Source: Pantoea sp. Ep11b | GTDB lineage: Bacteria; Pseudomonadota; Gammaproteobacteria; Enterobacterales; Enterobacteriaceae | NCBI RefSeq assembly: GCF_040783975.1 | Contig: NZ_CP160631.1 | Coordinates: 1,550,001-1,614,000, forward strand | Direction of reading: 5' to 3' | Length of the DNA: 64,000 bases | In this document: positions 1 to 9,018 of the stretch, piece by piece | Numbering within the stretch: the stretch's first letter is position 1 | Layout: each line of letters starts with the position of its first letter | The notes under the pieces: generated by a model | What the model was told of the DNA's origin: nothing | Database searches by the model: none | The model's input: only the letters and a program-made list of their open reading frames with translations | Program-made: the position numbers and the translations under genes

Positions 1-775
1 GTACGCCGATGCCGGCCGGAATATGAATGATCACCCCCGCAATACTGCTGATCAGCAGCACGCCCAGCACCATCGGATACCCGACGTCACGCCCCAGCAG
101 CAGCCAGATAATCGCGCCCATCACCATCCAGTTGGCACAGGAGACGGCGAACTGCAGCAGCGCCATGCGCAGCGAGGGCAGCTGCAGCGTCTGGCCTTTT
201 ATCGTCCAGCGGCGCTGCTTCGAGAAGGCGCAGGCCCAGAGATAGACCGCCACCAGCACCAGCAGGATGACGCCGATAAGACGCAGCGTGGTTTCGCCGA
301 TGAACCAGCCGCCGGGGATCGACACCATACCCGCGCTGAACACCACGCCCGCCAGCAGAATATAGCCGAGCCAGTTTGTGGCGATACTCAGAGAGAAGAT
401 GCGGGTGATGGTGCCGCTGTCGAGCCCCAGCCGGGAGTAGAGCCGGTAGCGCATGGCGACGCCGCCCACCCAGGTACTCAGCGTCAGGTTAAAGGCGTAA
501 CAGATAAACGACACCAGCATCACCTGTCGCTTCGCCAGTTTGTGACCGCAGTAGGCGCGGCCGATCAGGTCATAGCAGCCATAAACCAGGTAACTCAGCA
601 CTACCAGTCCGGCGGCTGTCAGTACCACAAAGCGGTTGTAGTTGACGATGACGTCATAAACATCTTCCCAGTTCACTTTGCGGGCGTAGACCACCAGCAG
701 TACCACGACCGCGATGAAGAACAGCACGGTGAGGATTTTTTTGGCGAGTTGCCAGCGTGGATGTTTTTTTGCCAT
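1..775 (-). CDS. ybhN: YbhN, lysylphosphatidylglycerol synthase-like membrane protein (partial)
   Basis: The reverse strand is open from an ATG at 775 to the left edge of the window, so about 258 N-terminal codons are visible and the C-terminus is missing. The protein starts [15 protein letters not shown] and shows a string of hydrophobic membrane segments, as in the UPF0104/YbhN family related to the membrane part of MprF flippases. Its ATG overlaps the clsB stop by one base (TGATG), so it is the last visible gene of a ybhP-clsB-ybhN operon in the same order as E. coli. In E. coli, YbhN is grouped with ClsB in cardiolipin metabolism, but its activity is not settled. The identification rests on family resemblance plus perfect synteny. 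Confidence 0.88.
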   Translation of the reverse strand, partial: MAKKHPRWQLAKKILTVLFFIAVVVLLVVYARKVNWEDVYDVIVNYNRFVVLTAAGLVVLSYLVYGCYDLIGRAYCGHKLAKRQVMLVSFICYAFNLTLSTWVGGVAMRYRLYSRLGLDSGTITRIFSLSIATNWLGYILLAGVVFSAGMVSIPGGWFIGETTLRLIGVILLVLVAVYLWACAFSKQRRWTIKGQTLQLPSLRMALLQFAVSCANWMVMGAIIWLLLGRDVGYPMVLGVLLISSIAGVIIHIPAGIGV

Positions 776-2019
776 CAGGATTTCGCTCCAGGGTTGTCAG
801 CTTCAATGCGATCCTGAGTTTCTATTTCAGGCTGAACCGGCGCGGCGACCTGCGCCAGACGCGGGGTATGCGCAGGCAGCCAGCCCGCGATGGCCGGGAA
901 ATGACGCAGAAAGTGGAACACCACCACGCTTTTACTCAGTTGCCACCAGTTACGTGGCGGCAGGCGATCTTCCTGCACACGCTGACAGTCGTGGGTTATC
1001 AGCGCATCCAGATTGTCACGCAGCGTCTGGTTAAAGGGGCGATCGTGGATGATCAGGTTAGCCTCCAGGTTCAGCGACAGGCTGAGCGGATCGAGGTTGC
1101 TGGAGCCAACGGTGGCCCAGTGATCGTCGCAGACCGCCACTTTGCCGTGCAGCGGACGACGGATATATTCATAGACCTCCACGCCGCCATCCACCAGATA
1201 GTTGTAGAGCAGTTCTGCGCCCACCTTTACAATCGGCATATCCGGCTCGCCCTGAACGATCAGCTTCACGCGGACGCCGCGCTGCGCGGCATTGCGCATC
1301 TCACGCAGCAGCCGGTAGCCGGGGAAAAAGTAGGCGTTGGCGATAATCACCTCCCGTTTCGCCTTGCGCAGCATCTCCATGTAATGCTTTTCGATGTCAT
1401 CGCGATGCTCGTCGTTGTCGCGATAGACGTAGAGCACCTGCGCATCGCCGGGTGTGGCGTTCACCGCCGGACGATGAGAGCGCCCGCCCCACCAGCGGCG
1501 GGTAGGCTGTTCGCTGCCGATCGCCTGCTGCAGATAGCGGGCGATATCGCCCACCACCGGTCCTTTGACCTGCACCGCGTAATCCTGCTTCGCCTCCGGG
1601 CCATAATCGGTGTTGTGCTCGGCGGAGAAGTTGATGCCGCCGACAAAGGCCACCACGTCATCCACCACCACGGTTTTGCGGTGCAGACGGCGAAACACGT
1701 TGGTGCGCATCCCCATCACCAGCGGACGTGGATCGTAATAGATAAAGCGCACGCCCGCGCTGGTCAGGCTGTTCACGAACTGATCGGAGAGCTCGGCGGA
1801 GCCGTAACCGTCGACCATTACCTCGACCCGGACACCCCGCTGGGCCGCCGCCAGCAGTTCACGGTGCAGGGCGTTGCCCACCTCATCCTCGAACAGGATA
1901 AAGGTTTCGATGAGCACCGTACGCTCCGCCCGCTGGATCGCGCCAAAGACCCGTGGGAAAAACGCTTCGCCATTCTCCAGCAACAGCAGCCGGTTGCCGT
2001 CCTGCCAGTTAAAATTCAT
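775..2019 (-). CDS. clsB: Cardiolipin synthase B (ClsB/YbhO)
   Basis: This 414-residue phospholipase-D-superfamily enzyme is one residue longer than E. coli ClsB. It carries two HKD motifs: the first at about H113/K115/D120 (LHRKTVVVD) and the second at about H291/K293/D298 (LHGKVAVCD), each followed by a conserved GG/GS-N stretch. Family knowledge is that ClsB makes cardiolipin or phosphatidylglycerol by phosphatidyl transfer at the inner membrane. The start overlaps the ybhP stop by four bases (ATGA) and the stop overlaps the ybhN start, indicating translational coupling in one operon. No truncation or missing catalytic residue is seen. Confidence 0.95.
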   Translation of the reverse strand: MNFNWQDGNRLLLLENGEAFFPRVFGAIQRAERTVLIETFILFEDEVGNALHRELLAAAQRGVRVEVMVDGYGSAELSDQFVNSLTSAGVRFIYYDPRPLVMGMRTNVFRRLHRKTVVVDDVVAFVGGINFSAEHNTDYGPEAKQDYAVQVKGPVVGDIARYLQQAIGSEQPTRRWWGGRSHRPAVNATPGDAQVLYVYRDNDEHRDDIEKHYMEMLRKAKREVIIANAYFFPGYRLLREMRNAAQRGVRVKLIVQGEPDMPIVKVGAELLYNYLVDGGVEVYEYIRRPLHGKVAVCDDHWATVGSSNLDPLSLSLNLEANLIIHDRPFNQTLRDNLDALITHDCQRVQEDRLPPRNWWQLSKSVVVFHFLRHFPAIAGWLPAHTPRLAQVAAPVQPEIETQDRIEADNPGAKS

Positions 2020-2777
2020 AGGTGAATCTCCACCGCCAGCGGCGCGTGATCGGAAAGGTGTGACCAGGGTTTACGCGGCAGCGCCCACGGATGACTGACG
2101 GTGGCGTTGCGGACATAGATGCGGTCGAGCCGCAGGATAGGGAAGCGTGCCGGGAAGGTGCGCGCCGGGCGTCCGGTCTTCATGCTGAATACCTCTTTCA
2201 GGCCTGCGCCCTGTTTTAAAATGGCGTTGGCGCGTCGCTGCCAGTCGTTGAAATCGCCCGCCACGACGACCGGGGCATCGGGCGGCAGAGAGGTCACCAT
2301 TTCACAGATTTTTTTCATCTGCGCGTGACGATGGGCCTCCTTCAGACCCAGATGCACGCAGATAACGTGCAGCGTGCCGTGCGGCTCGGGCAGGGCGATC
2401 TGACAGTGCAGCATGCCGCGATTCTCGCTGCCCGCGACCGAAATATCGCGGTTCTCATACTCAGTAATCGGGAAGCGCGACAGCACCGCATTGCCGTGAT
2501 GGCCCTCGGGATAAACGGCATTGCGCCCGTAGGCATAGTCGTTCCACATGGTGTCAGCCAGAAACTCGTAATGGGAGGAGGCGGGCCACGCTTCATGATT
2601 AAGCGAATGAATAGCGTGGGTGCCCATCACCTCCTGCAGAAAGACCACATCCGCCGCCGTGGCGCGAACGGCTTCGCGTAATTCCGGCAGGATGAAGCGG
2701 CGATTAAAAGGGGCGAAACCCTTGTGTGTATTGATCGTCAGGACTTTTATTGAAAATCCTTGCTGGTTTTGTGGCAT
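2016..2777 (-). CDS. ybhP: YbhP, endonuclease/exonuclease/phosphatase-fold protein
   Basis: The 253-residue product has the same length as E. coli YbhP and belongs to the exonuclease-endonuclease-phosphatase superfamily. Landmarks are TINTHKG near the N-terminus, FLQEV (metal-binding Glu) at about residue 47, VVAGDFNDW at about residue 170 and the C-terminal LSDHAPL, the superfamily SDH motif. It is the first gene of the ybhP-clsB-ybhN operon and is divergent from ybhQ. The natural substrate is unknown. Association with clsB suggests a role around phospholipid head groups, but that is inference. Confidence 0.93.
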   Translation of the reverse strand: MPQNQQGFSIKVLTINTHKGFAPFNRRFILPELREAVRATAADVVFLQEVMGTHAIHSLNHEAWPASSHYEFLADTMWNDYAYGRNAVYPEGHHGNAVLSRFPITEYENRDISVAGSENRGMLHCQIALPEPHGTLHVICVHLGLKEAHRHAQMKKICEMVTSLPPDAPVVVAGDFNDWQRRANAILKQGAGLKEVFSMKTGRPARTFPARFPILRLDRIYVRNATVSHPWALPRKPWSHLSDHAPLAVEIHL

Positions 2778-2956
2778 ACTCGCGACGCGCTCCTTTTCAT
2801 CATCAACAGAATCAAAGTGTAGTCTTTGTCACAAATGGAGGGGGAAGGCGCGCGATATTTAGGGCGTTATCCGAAAATTGTTTTACATTGAGGAAACCGT
2901 TTCCGGCTTGTGCCGGTAGCACTTGGGCGACCTGTTGGGTCTGCCAGGAGAAATGA

Positions 2957-3349
2957 ATGAAATGGTCTAATCGTATTCAAATCATTACGGGTCAGACGTT
3001 GATGCATATCGTGATGCATCTGCTGGTCGTCGCGGCACTCATCTGGGGCTGGCAGCATAAAGCGCTGGTGGATGTCTGCAGTGTGCTGGTGGCGATGTAT
3101 GCAGTGGTGTTTGTTGCCATGCTGGTAACACAGCGCATCGCACGTTTACGGACGCTGGGTGATTATTTTGAAGAAGCGACCACCACTTACTACTTTGGCG
3201 CCGCCATGATGACACTGTTTCTGGTGTCGCGGATTTACCACAACAACCTGCTGCTGGCGTCTCTCGGCGTGGTGATGTTGCTGGGCCCGGCGCTGGTCTC
3301 GCTGCTGGCGAAAGAGCCGGCGCGGCGAATCGAAAACAAACGTAGCTAA
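2957..3349 (+). CDS. ybhQ: YbhQ, small inner membrane protein
   Basis: A 130-residue protein with four strongly hydrophobic segments (roughly residues 15-35, 38-58, 75-92 and 95-115), matching the YbhQ family in size and topology. The start ATG lies about 7 bases after an AGGAGA Shine-Dalgarno sequence. It is divergent from ybhP, as in E. coli, and is followed by an intrinsic terminator. Function is unknown. Confidence 0.9.
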   Translation: MKWSNRIQIITGQTLMHIVMHLLVVAALIWGWQHKALVDVCSVLVAMYAVVFVAMLVTQRIARLRTLGDYFEEATTTYYFGAAMMTLFLVSRIYHNNLLLASLGVVMLLGPALVSLLAKEPARRIENKRS

Positions 3350-3353
3350 GCTG

Positions 3354-3383
3354 AAGGCCACCGCGAGGTGGCCTTCCTGTTTT
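3354..3383 (+). terminator. Intrinsic terminator after ybhQ
   Basis: The 9-bp stem AAGGCCACC / GGTGGCCTT (3354-3362 and 3367-3375) with a four-base loop is followed by CCTGTTTT. It sits 4 bases after the ybhQ stop. Confidence 0.8.
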
Positions 3384-3523
3384 CAGCGCCTTAAGTTGTC
3401 AGTAAATGTGAGCTATCTCGCACACTTCATTTAAAGCTGCTACACTCGGCCGCTTACGCATCGTAGTTTGTGCCCTTTTCACGCGTCAGCCCCAGCTGCC
3501 GTCACTATCCCTCTGAAAACTAC

Positions 3524-3538
3524 ACCGTGAATCACGGT
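3524..3538. repeat. Palindrome in the rhlE leader
   Basis: ACCGTGA-A-TCACGGT is a perfect 7-bp inverted repeat with one central base, 26 bases upstream of the rhlE start. The loop is too short for a stable RNA hairpin, so a protein-binding site is the more likely reading. No binding protein is recognised. Confidence 0.35.
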
Positions 3539-3564
3539 CAGAGCGGACCGGAGTAAACCACGTA

Positions 3565-4926
3565 ATGTCTTTTGACTCTCTCGGCCTGAGTGCCGATATT
3601 TTGCGCGCGGTTGCCGAACAAGGCTACAGCGAACCGACACCTATCCAGCGCCAGGCGATTCCTGTGGTGCTGGCTGGCCGCGATCTGCTGGCGAGTGCCC
3701 AGACCGGCACCGGTAAAACAGCCGGTTTTACCTTACCCCTTTTACAGAAACTCTCTGCCAGCGCGAAACCCGTGCGCGGCCGTCGTCCGGTGCGTGCCCT
3801 GATCCTGACCCCGACCCGTGAGCTGGCCGCGCAGGTTGGCGAAAACGTCAGCGACTACAGCAAATACCTGACCCTGCGCTCGATGGTGGTGTTTGGTGGC
3901 GTCAGCATCAACCCGCAGATGGTAAAACTGCGCGGCGGCGTTGATGTGCTGGTCGCGACCCCTGGCCGTCTGCTGGATCTGGCCCACCAGAATGCGGTTG
4001 ACCTGTCGCAGGTCGAAGTGCTGGTGCTGGATGAAGCGGACCGGATGCTCGATATGGGCTTCATCCACGACATCCGTCGCGTGCTGGCGCGCCTGCCGGC
4101 CAAACGTCAGAACCTGCTGTTCTCCGCCACCTTCTCTGACGAGATCAAAGGCCTGGCGGAAAAACTGCTGACTAACCCGGAGATGGTGGAAGTGGCTCGT
4201 CGCAACACCGCCTCTGAGCAGGTGGCCCAGCAGGTGCACTTCGTGGATAAGAAGCGTAAGCGGGAACTGCTGTCGCAGCTGATCGGCGAAGGCAACTGGC
4301 AGCAGGTGCTGGTCTTTACCCGTACCAAACATGGCGCGAACCACCTTGCCGAGCAGCTGGGCAAAGATGGTATTACCGCCGCCGCTATCCACGGCAACAA
4401 GAGCCAGGGTGCCCGTACCCGCGCGCTGGCCGACTTTAAGTCAGGCGCCATTCGCGTCCTGGTCGCCACCGATATCGCCGCGCGCGGCCTGGATATCGAA
4501 GAGCTGCCGCACGTCGTGAACTACGAGCTGCCGAACGTGGCCGAAGATTACGTTCACCGTATTGGCCGTACCGGCCGTGCGGCGGCCACCGGTTCAGCAC
4601 TGTCGCTGGTCTGCGTGGATGAGCACAAACTGCTGCGTGATATCGAGCGTCTGCTGAAGCGCGAGATCCCACGCCTGGCGATTGCCGGTTTTGAGCCGGA
4701 TCCGAGCATTAAAGCGGAACCGATCATCAACGGCCGTCAGCAGCAGTCACGCGGTGGTGCAGGCGGCGGCCGGGGTCGCGGCCAGGGCGGGCAGGGGGCA
4801 GGCGCACCACGCTCATCCGGCGAACGCCGCCCACAGGCGCGTCGTCAGGGTCAGCCTGCTCCGCAGGGCGATAAGCCCGCGTCCCGTCCGCGTCGTCCCG
4901 CTCCGAAGCGCACCGGGAACGTCTGA
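3565..4926 (+). CDS. rhlE: ATP-dependent RNA helicase RhlE
   Basis: A 453-residue DEAD-box helicase. The Q motif (EPTPIQRQ) lies at about 23-30, Walker A AQTGTGKT at 45-52, PTREL at about 83, DEAD at 156-159 and SAT at 187-189, with the motif VI stretch HRIGRTGRA in the second RecA domain. The last 60 residues are a disordered Gly/Arg/Gln-rich tail typical of RhlE and used for RNA binding. Known roles in the family are ribosome assembly and mRNA decay. It is followed two bases later by dusC, so the two are probably co-transcribed. The tail makes it about the same length as E. coli RhlE (454). Confidence 0.96.
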   Translation: MSFDSLGLSADILRAVAEQGYSEPTPIQRQAIPVVLAGRDLLASAQTGTGKTAGFTLPLLQKLSASAKPVRGRRPVRALILTPTRELAAQVGENVSDYSKYLTLRSMVVFGGVSINPQMVKLRGGVDVLVATPGRLLDLAHQNAVDLSQVEVLVLDEADRMLDMGFIHDIRRVLARLPAKRQNLLFSATFSDEIKGLAEKLLTNPEMVEVARRNTASEQVAQQVHFVDKKRKRELLSQLIGEGNWQQVLVFTRTKHGANHLAEQLGKDGITAAAIHGNKSQGARTRALADFKSGAIRVLVATDIAARGLDIEELPHVVNYELPNVAEDYVHRIGRTGRAAATGSALSLVCVDEHKLLRDIERLLKREIPRLAIAGFEPDPSIKAEPIINGRQQQSRGGAGGGRGRGQGGQGAGAPRSSGERRPQARRQGQPAPQGDKPASRPRRPAPKRTGNV

Positions 4927-4928
4927 TA

Positions 4929-5879
4929 ATGCGGGTTTTACTGGCTCCGATGGAGGGCGTACTGGATTCACTGGTACGCCAGCTGTTGTCGGAAGTGAAT
5001 GACTACGATCTCTGTATCACAGAGTTTCTGCGCGTGGTCGATCAGCTGCTGCCGGTAAAATCCTTTTATCGCCTCTGCCCCGAACTGCATCACGCCAGCC
5101 GCACGCCCTCCGGCACGCGGGTGCGTATGCAGTTACTGGGGCAGCATCCCGAATGGCTGGCCGAGAACGCCGCACGCGCGGTGGCGCTGGGCTCCTGGGG
5201 TGTCGACCTCAACTGCGGCTGTCCCTCTAAGCTGGTCAACGGCAGCGGAGGCGGCGCAACGCTGCTGAAAGATCCCGATCTGATTTATCGCGGCGCGAAA
5301 GCGATGCGCGAAGCGGTGCCTGCGGATTTGCCGGTGACGGTAAAAGTGCGGCTCGGCTGGGACTCCAGCGCCCGCAGTCTGGAGATTGCCGATGCGGTTC
5401 AGCAGGCCGGTGCCAGCGAACTGACGGTACACGGACGAACCAAAGAAGAGGGCTATCGCGCAGAGGCGATCAACTGGCAGGCGATTGGCGAAATTCGTCA
5501 GCGGCTGCGGATTCCGGTGATTGCCAACGGCGAGATATGGGACTGGCAAAGCGCGCAAAACTGTATGGCGGTGACCGGCTGCGATGCGGTGATGATTGGC
5601 CGTGGCGCACTGAACATCCCGAACCTGAGCCGGGTGGTGAAATATAACGAACCGCCGATGGCCTGGCCTGAGGTGGTGCGTCTGTTGCAGAAATACAGCC
5701 GCCTGGAGAAGCAGGGCGACACCGGCCTCTATCATGTGGCACGCATCAAGCAGTGGCTTGGCTATCTGCGCAAAGCTTATGGCGAAGCAGACGGCTTATT
5801 CAGTGAAATCCGGGCGTTAAAGAACTCGGGCGACATCGCGCAGGCGATCGATCGTCACGCGAACGTTCACGGTTTGTGA
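4929..5879 (+). CDS. dusC: tRNA-dihydrouridine(16) synthase DusC
   Basis: A 316-residue FMN-dependent Dus protein (E. coli DusC is 315). The N-terminus [11 protein letters not shown] is the FMN-binding start of the TIM barrel. The catalytic Cys lies in DLNCGCPSK at about residue 98, and TVKVRLGWD and [11 protein letters not shown] supply flavin and phosphate contacts. DusC reduces U16 in tRNA. It starts two bases after the rhlE stop, so translation is likely coupled to the RNA helicase gene, giving an RNA-metabolism pair. Confidence 0.94.
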   Translation: MRVLLAPMEGVLDSLVRQLLSEVNDYDLCITEFLRVVDQLLPVKSFYRLCPELHHASRTPSGTRVRMQLLGQHPEWLAENAARAVALGSWGVDLNCGCPSKLVNGSGGGATLLKDPDLIYRGAKAMREAVPADLPVTVKVRLGWDSSARSLEIADAVQQAGASELTVHGRTKEEGYRAEAINWQAIGEIRQRLRIPVIANGEIWDWQSAQNCMAVTGCDAVMIGRGALNIPNLSRVVKYNEPPMAWPEVVRLLQKYSRLEKQGDTGLYHVARIKQWLGYLRKAYGEADGLFSEIRALKNSGDIAQAIDRHANVHGL

Positions 5880-5950
5880 AAAAAAATCTGGCGACCCACC
5901 GATCGCCTGACGGTATAGTGGGCCAAACTTCCTGACCCTCCAGGGCTGCT

Positions 5951-7141
5951 ATGTCTGACACTGCCGGGTTGAGCAACAGCCAGCTCAACAAACGTATCCT
6001 TTCTGTCATCATCTTCACCTTCTTCTGTTATCTCTCTGTAGGGCTGCCGCTGGCGGTGCTGCCGGGCTTCGTTAAAAATCACCTGGGCTTCAGCTCTTTC
6101 ATCGCCGGGCTGATTATCAGCATTCAGTATTTTGCCACGCTGCTCAGTCGTCCTCAGTCGGGTCGCCTGGCCGATCGCCTGGGGCCGAAGCGGGTGGTGA
6201 TGCTGGGGCTGCTCTGCTGCGGTATGAGCGGGGTGCTGACCATTCTGGCCGCGCTGATGAGCAGCTGGCCGTGGCTGAGTCTGGCGCTGCTGGCCATTGG
6301 CCGGCTGTTTCTCGGGGTGGGGGAGAGCTTCAGCAGCACCGGCTCCACGCTGTGGGGGATGAATATTGTCGGGCCGCTGCAGACGGCGCGCGTCATCTCC
6401 TGGAATGGTGTCGCAACCTATCTGGCGATGGCCGTGGGCGCGCCGCTGGGCGTGCTGCTGAACAGCGCCGCAGGCATGAGCGGGTTTGCCGGGCTGATTG
6501 CGCTGATGGGCCTGGGCGGCTATCTGATGGCCAGCCGCAAACCGGCGGTCACGGTCAGCGTCGGTGAGCGCATCCCGTTTCATCGCGTCTTCTCCCGCGT
6601 CTGGCTTTATGGCCTGGCGCTGGGGTTTGGCACGATTGGCTTTGGCGTGATCGCGACCTTTATTACGCTCTATTTCGCCAGTCGCGGCTGGCAGGGGGCC
6701 GCCTATGCGCTGACGCTCTTCAGTCTGGGCTTTGTGCTGGTGCGACTGGGGTTTGGTCGCTTTATCATCCGCTTTGGTGGCCTGCGCGTTTCGCTCTGCT
6801 CTTTCCTGCTGGAGGCGCTGGGGCTGATGCTGATCTGGCAGGCGGACAGCGCCTGGCTGGTGGGCGCAGGCGCGTTTCTCACCGGTAGCGGGTTTTCGCT
6901 GGTCTTTCCTGCGCTGGGCGTGGAGGCGGTTAAGCGGGTCGAACGGCAGGACCAGGGCTCGGCGCTGGGCACCTATTCCGCCTTTCTCGATCTGGGTCTG
7001 GGATTAACCGGCCCGGTGGCGGGCGTGCTGATCGGGCACTGGGGGATGCAGTCGGTCTATCTGGCCGCCGCCATGATGGTGCTGGGCGCGCTGCTGATCA
7101 CGCTGCGGCTCTGGCAGCAGCAGCGGCTCGCCGCCGGCTGA
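5951..7141 (+). CDS. MFS transporter, YhhS/YfcJ family
   Basis: A 396-residue major-facilitator protein with about 12 membrane segments. The loop 2-3 signature (LLSRPQSGRLADRLGPKR) and the GESFSSTGSTLWGMNIVG stretch closely resemble E. coli YhhS. YhhS-type proteins are drug-efflux-like exporters whose natural substrates are unknown, so no symbol is assigned. It stands alone after dusC and converges on the phosphate transporter gene. A perfect 10-bp hairpin covers its stop codon. Confidence 0.85.
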   Translation: MSDTAGLSNSQLNKRILSVIIFTFFCYLSVGLPLAVLPGFVKNHLGFSSFIAGLIISIQYFATLLSRPQSGRLADRLGPKRVVMLGLLCCGMSGVLTILAALMSSWPWLSLALLAIGRLFLGVGESFSSTGSTLWGMNIVGPLQTARVISWNGVATYLAMAVGAPLGVLLNSAAGMSGFAGLIALMGLGGYLMASRKPAVTVSVGERIPFHRVFSRVWLYGLALGFGTIGFGVIATFITLYFASRGWQGAAYALTLFSLGFVLVRLGFGRFIIRFGGLRVSLCSFLLEALGLMLIWQADSAWLVGAGAFLTGSGFSLVFPALGVEAVKRVERQDQGSALGTYSAFLDLGLGLTGPVAGVLIGHWGMQSVYLAAAMMVLGALLITLRLWQQQRLAAG

Positions 7142-7151
7142 GCGGCGAGCC
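7125..7151. terminator. Hairpin between convergent MFS and PiT genes
   Basis: GGCTCGCCGC (7125-7134), a 7-base loop, then GCGGCGAGCC (7142-7151) form a perfect 10-bp GC-rich stem spanning the stop codon of the MFS gene. There is no T-run on either side, so it may be a weak bidirectional terminator or an mRNA-end stabiliser. Confidence 0.45.
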
Positions 7152-7160
7152 AGCGGCCGG

Positions 7161-8762
7161 TCAGAAATGGGTAAAGAGCCAGTAGAGCAGGGCGGAGAGC
7201 AGCACAGATACCGGCAGCGTTAAGACCCAGGCGACGGCCAGGTTACGCAGCGTCGAAAACTGCAGGCCGGAGCGGTTCGCCGCCATCGTTCCCGCCACGC
7301 CGGATGAGAGCACATGGGTGGTGGAGACTGGCAGGCCAAAGCCATCGGCTGCACCAATGGTAGCCATCGCCACCAGCTCGGCGCTGGCACCCTGGGCATA
7401 GCTCAGATGCGTTTTCCCGATCCGTTCTCCCACCGTCACTACAATCCGGCGCCAGCCCACCATTGTTCCCAGCCCCAGCGCAATCGCCACCACCACTTTC
7501 ACCCACATCGGGATAAAGCGGGTGGCGCTGTCGAGTTCCGTTTTCACCGCTTTGAGGTTCCGCGCCGTCTCCGGCGGCAGAGCCACCTTCGCCGTCTGCA
7601 GATGTTTGATCGACTCTGAGGCGAGATACATCTGGTTGCGGGTGTTGGTCACCGCCTGCGCCGGAATATTGTCCATAGAGCCGTAGCGACGGATCTGATC
7701 GCCCACCTCGCTGAGCGTCTCCGCCAGCGCCGGTAGCACGCTGGCATTCATCCGGTTACTGCCGACAAAACCGGTCAGCACGTCACGGGCCACCGGCGAC
7801 GGCGTGGCAGCCGGTTGCAGCTGCAGCAGCTGGTGGGCCGTTACTTCCGTAAGCGCGGCCACGCGCGGGATCTGATCGGCGGGCAGCGATCGGTTCAGGG
7901 CGTAGGCGATCGGCATGGTGCCGACCAGGATCAGCATAATCAGCCCCATCCCTTTCTGCCCGTCGTTGGAGCCGTGCGCAAATGAGACCCCGGTACAGGT
8001 CAGGATCAGCAGCCCGCGGATCCAGACCGGCGGTGGCTGATCGCTTTCCGGTGCCTGATAGAGCTGGCGATTGCGGATAAAGAGCTTCATGACCCAGAGC
8101 AGCAGTCCGGCGCAGACAAAACCGACCACCGGCGACAGCAGCAGGGCATAGCCGACCTTGAGGGCCTGATCCCAGTCCACACCGCTCACTCCGCTGCGCC
8201 CGTGCAGCATCGCGTTGGCGACGCCGACGCCGATAATTGAGCCAATCAGCGTATGGGAGGAGGAGGAGGGCAGGCCGAAATACCAGGTGCCGAGGTTCCA
8301 GATAATGGCGGAAAAGAGCAATGCATAGACCATCGCGAAGCCATTGCCGCTGCTGGCCTGCAGGATCAGCTCAACCGGCAGCAGCGAGATGATGCCGAAC
8401 GCCACCACGCCGCTGGAGAGCAGTACCCCCATAAAGTTACAGAAACCGGACCAGATTACCGCCGCGCCCGGCGTCAGCGAATGGGTATAGATCACCGTGG
8501 CGACCGCGTTAGCGGTGTCGTGAAAACCGTTGACGAACTCGAAGCCGAGCGCAATCAGCAGCGCCAGCCCCAGCAGAAAAAAGGGCAGGTAGCTGGTCAC
8601 CGGCATATTGGTCTCTTCCACGTCACTGACCAGGTTCAGTCCGGCAAAGGTCAGTCCGGCGATCAGCAGAAGAAAAAACAGCGGTTTGCTGAAGCGGCTG
8701 TTTTTGCCGCTGAAGTCGGGGCGGCCGCGGGCGGATGAGGAGGAGAGACTGTTTTCGCTCAT
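7161..8762 (-). CDS. PiT-family inorganic phosphate transporter
   Basis: A 533-residue PHO4/PiT protein. It carries the two PiT signature repeats: GFEFVNGFHDTANAVAT in the N-terminal half and the matching VSFAHGSNDGQKGMG region further on, plus GLPSSSSHTLIGS and GLPVSTTHVLSS in the paired re-entrant loops. An in-frame GTG at 8801 would add 13 residues, but the ATG at 8762 has a GAGGT Shine-Dalgarno 7 bases upstream, so I chose that. The N-terminus is a Ser-rich cytoplasmic leader before the first membrane segment. A hydrophilic central insert of about 120 residues is present as in PitA/PitB. It should import phosphate as a neutral metal-phosphate with protons; PitA versus PitB cannot be decided here. 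Confidence 0.9.
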   Translation of the reverse strand: MSENSLSSSSARGRPDFSGKNSRFSKPLFFLLLIAGLTFAGLNLVSDVEETNMPVTSYLPFFLLGLALLIALGFEFVNGFHDTANAVATVIYTHSLTPGAAVIWSGFCNFMGVLLSSGVVAFGIISLLPVELILQASSGNGFAMVYALLFSAIIWNLGTWYFGLPSSSSHTLIGSIIGVGVANAMLHGRSGVSGVDWDQALKVGYALLLSPVVGFVCAGLLLWVMKLFIRNRQLYQAPESDQPPPVWIRGLLILTCTGVSFAHGSNDGQKGMGLIMLILVGTMPIAYALNRSLPADQIPRVAALTEVTAHQLLQLQPAATPSPVARDVLTGFVGSNRMNASVLPALAETLSEVGDQIRRYGSMDNIPAQAVTNTRNQMYLASESIKHLQTAKVALPPETARNLKAVKTELDSATRFIPMWVKVVVAIALGLGTMVGWRRIVVTVGERIGKTHLSYAQGASAELVAMATIGAADGFGLPVSTTHVLSSGVAGTMAANRSGLQFSTLRNLAVAWVLTLPVSVLLSALLYWLFTHF

Positions 8763-8954
8763 GGTGTACCTCAGGTCACTGATGCCGGATGCCGATTGCA
8801 CCCGATCAAAGCAGTGTGATACGCGCTTTATATGACAGAAAAATGATGGGCGGGCTGGCGGAAAAGTTCATTATCTGATGGCGATATTAAAAGCTAACAC
8901 CATTAGCAGCGATGCCACATTCAGGCACTTTGACCGCAAGCAGTAGCCTGGCAT

Positions 8955-8982
8955 TTGGGTCAAGTGATGATTAAGGTATGAT
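8955..8982 (+). promoter_or_regulatory. Candidate sigma70 promoter for the PAAR-DUF2235 gene
   Basis: TTGGGT at 8955-8960, a 16-base spacer and TATGAT at 8977-8982 would start transcription near 8989, about 30 bases before the effector ATG. A GAGGG Shine-Dalgarno sits just before that ATG. This is prediction only. Confidence 0.45.
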
Positions 8983-9018
8983 GCGCTTACTTAATAGCCA
9001 TGCAGTTAATGAGGGATT

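Noticed and set aside
757..2025. 422-codon forward frame opposite clsB
   Set aside because: Shadow of clsB; the reverse strand has both HKD motifs and operon overlaps.
8763..8801. GTG start 13 codons upstream in the phosphate transporter gene
   Set aside because: The ATG at 8762 has a well-placed GAGGT, while the GTG has no clear ribosome-binding site.
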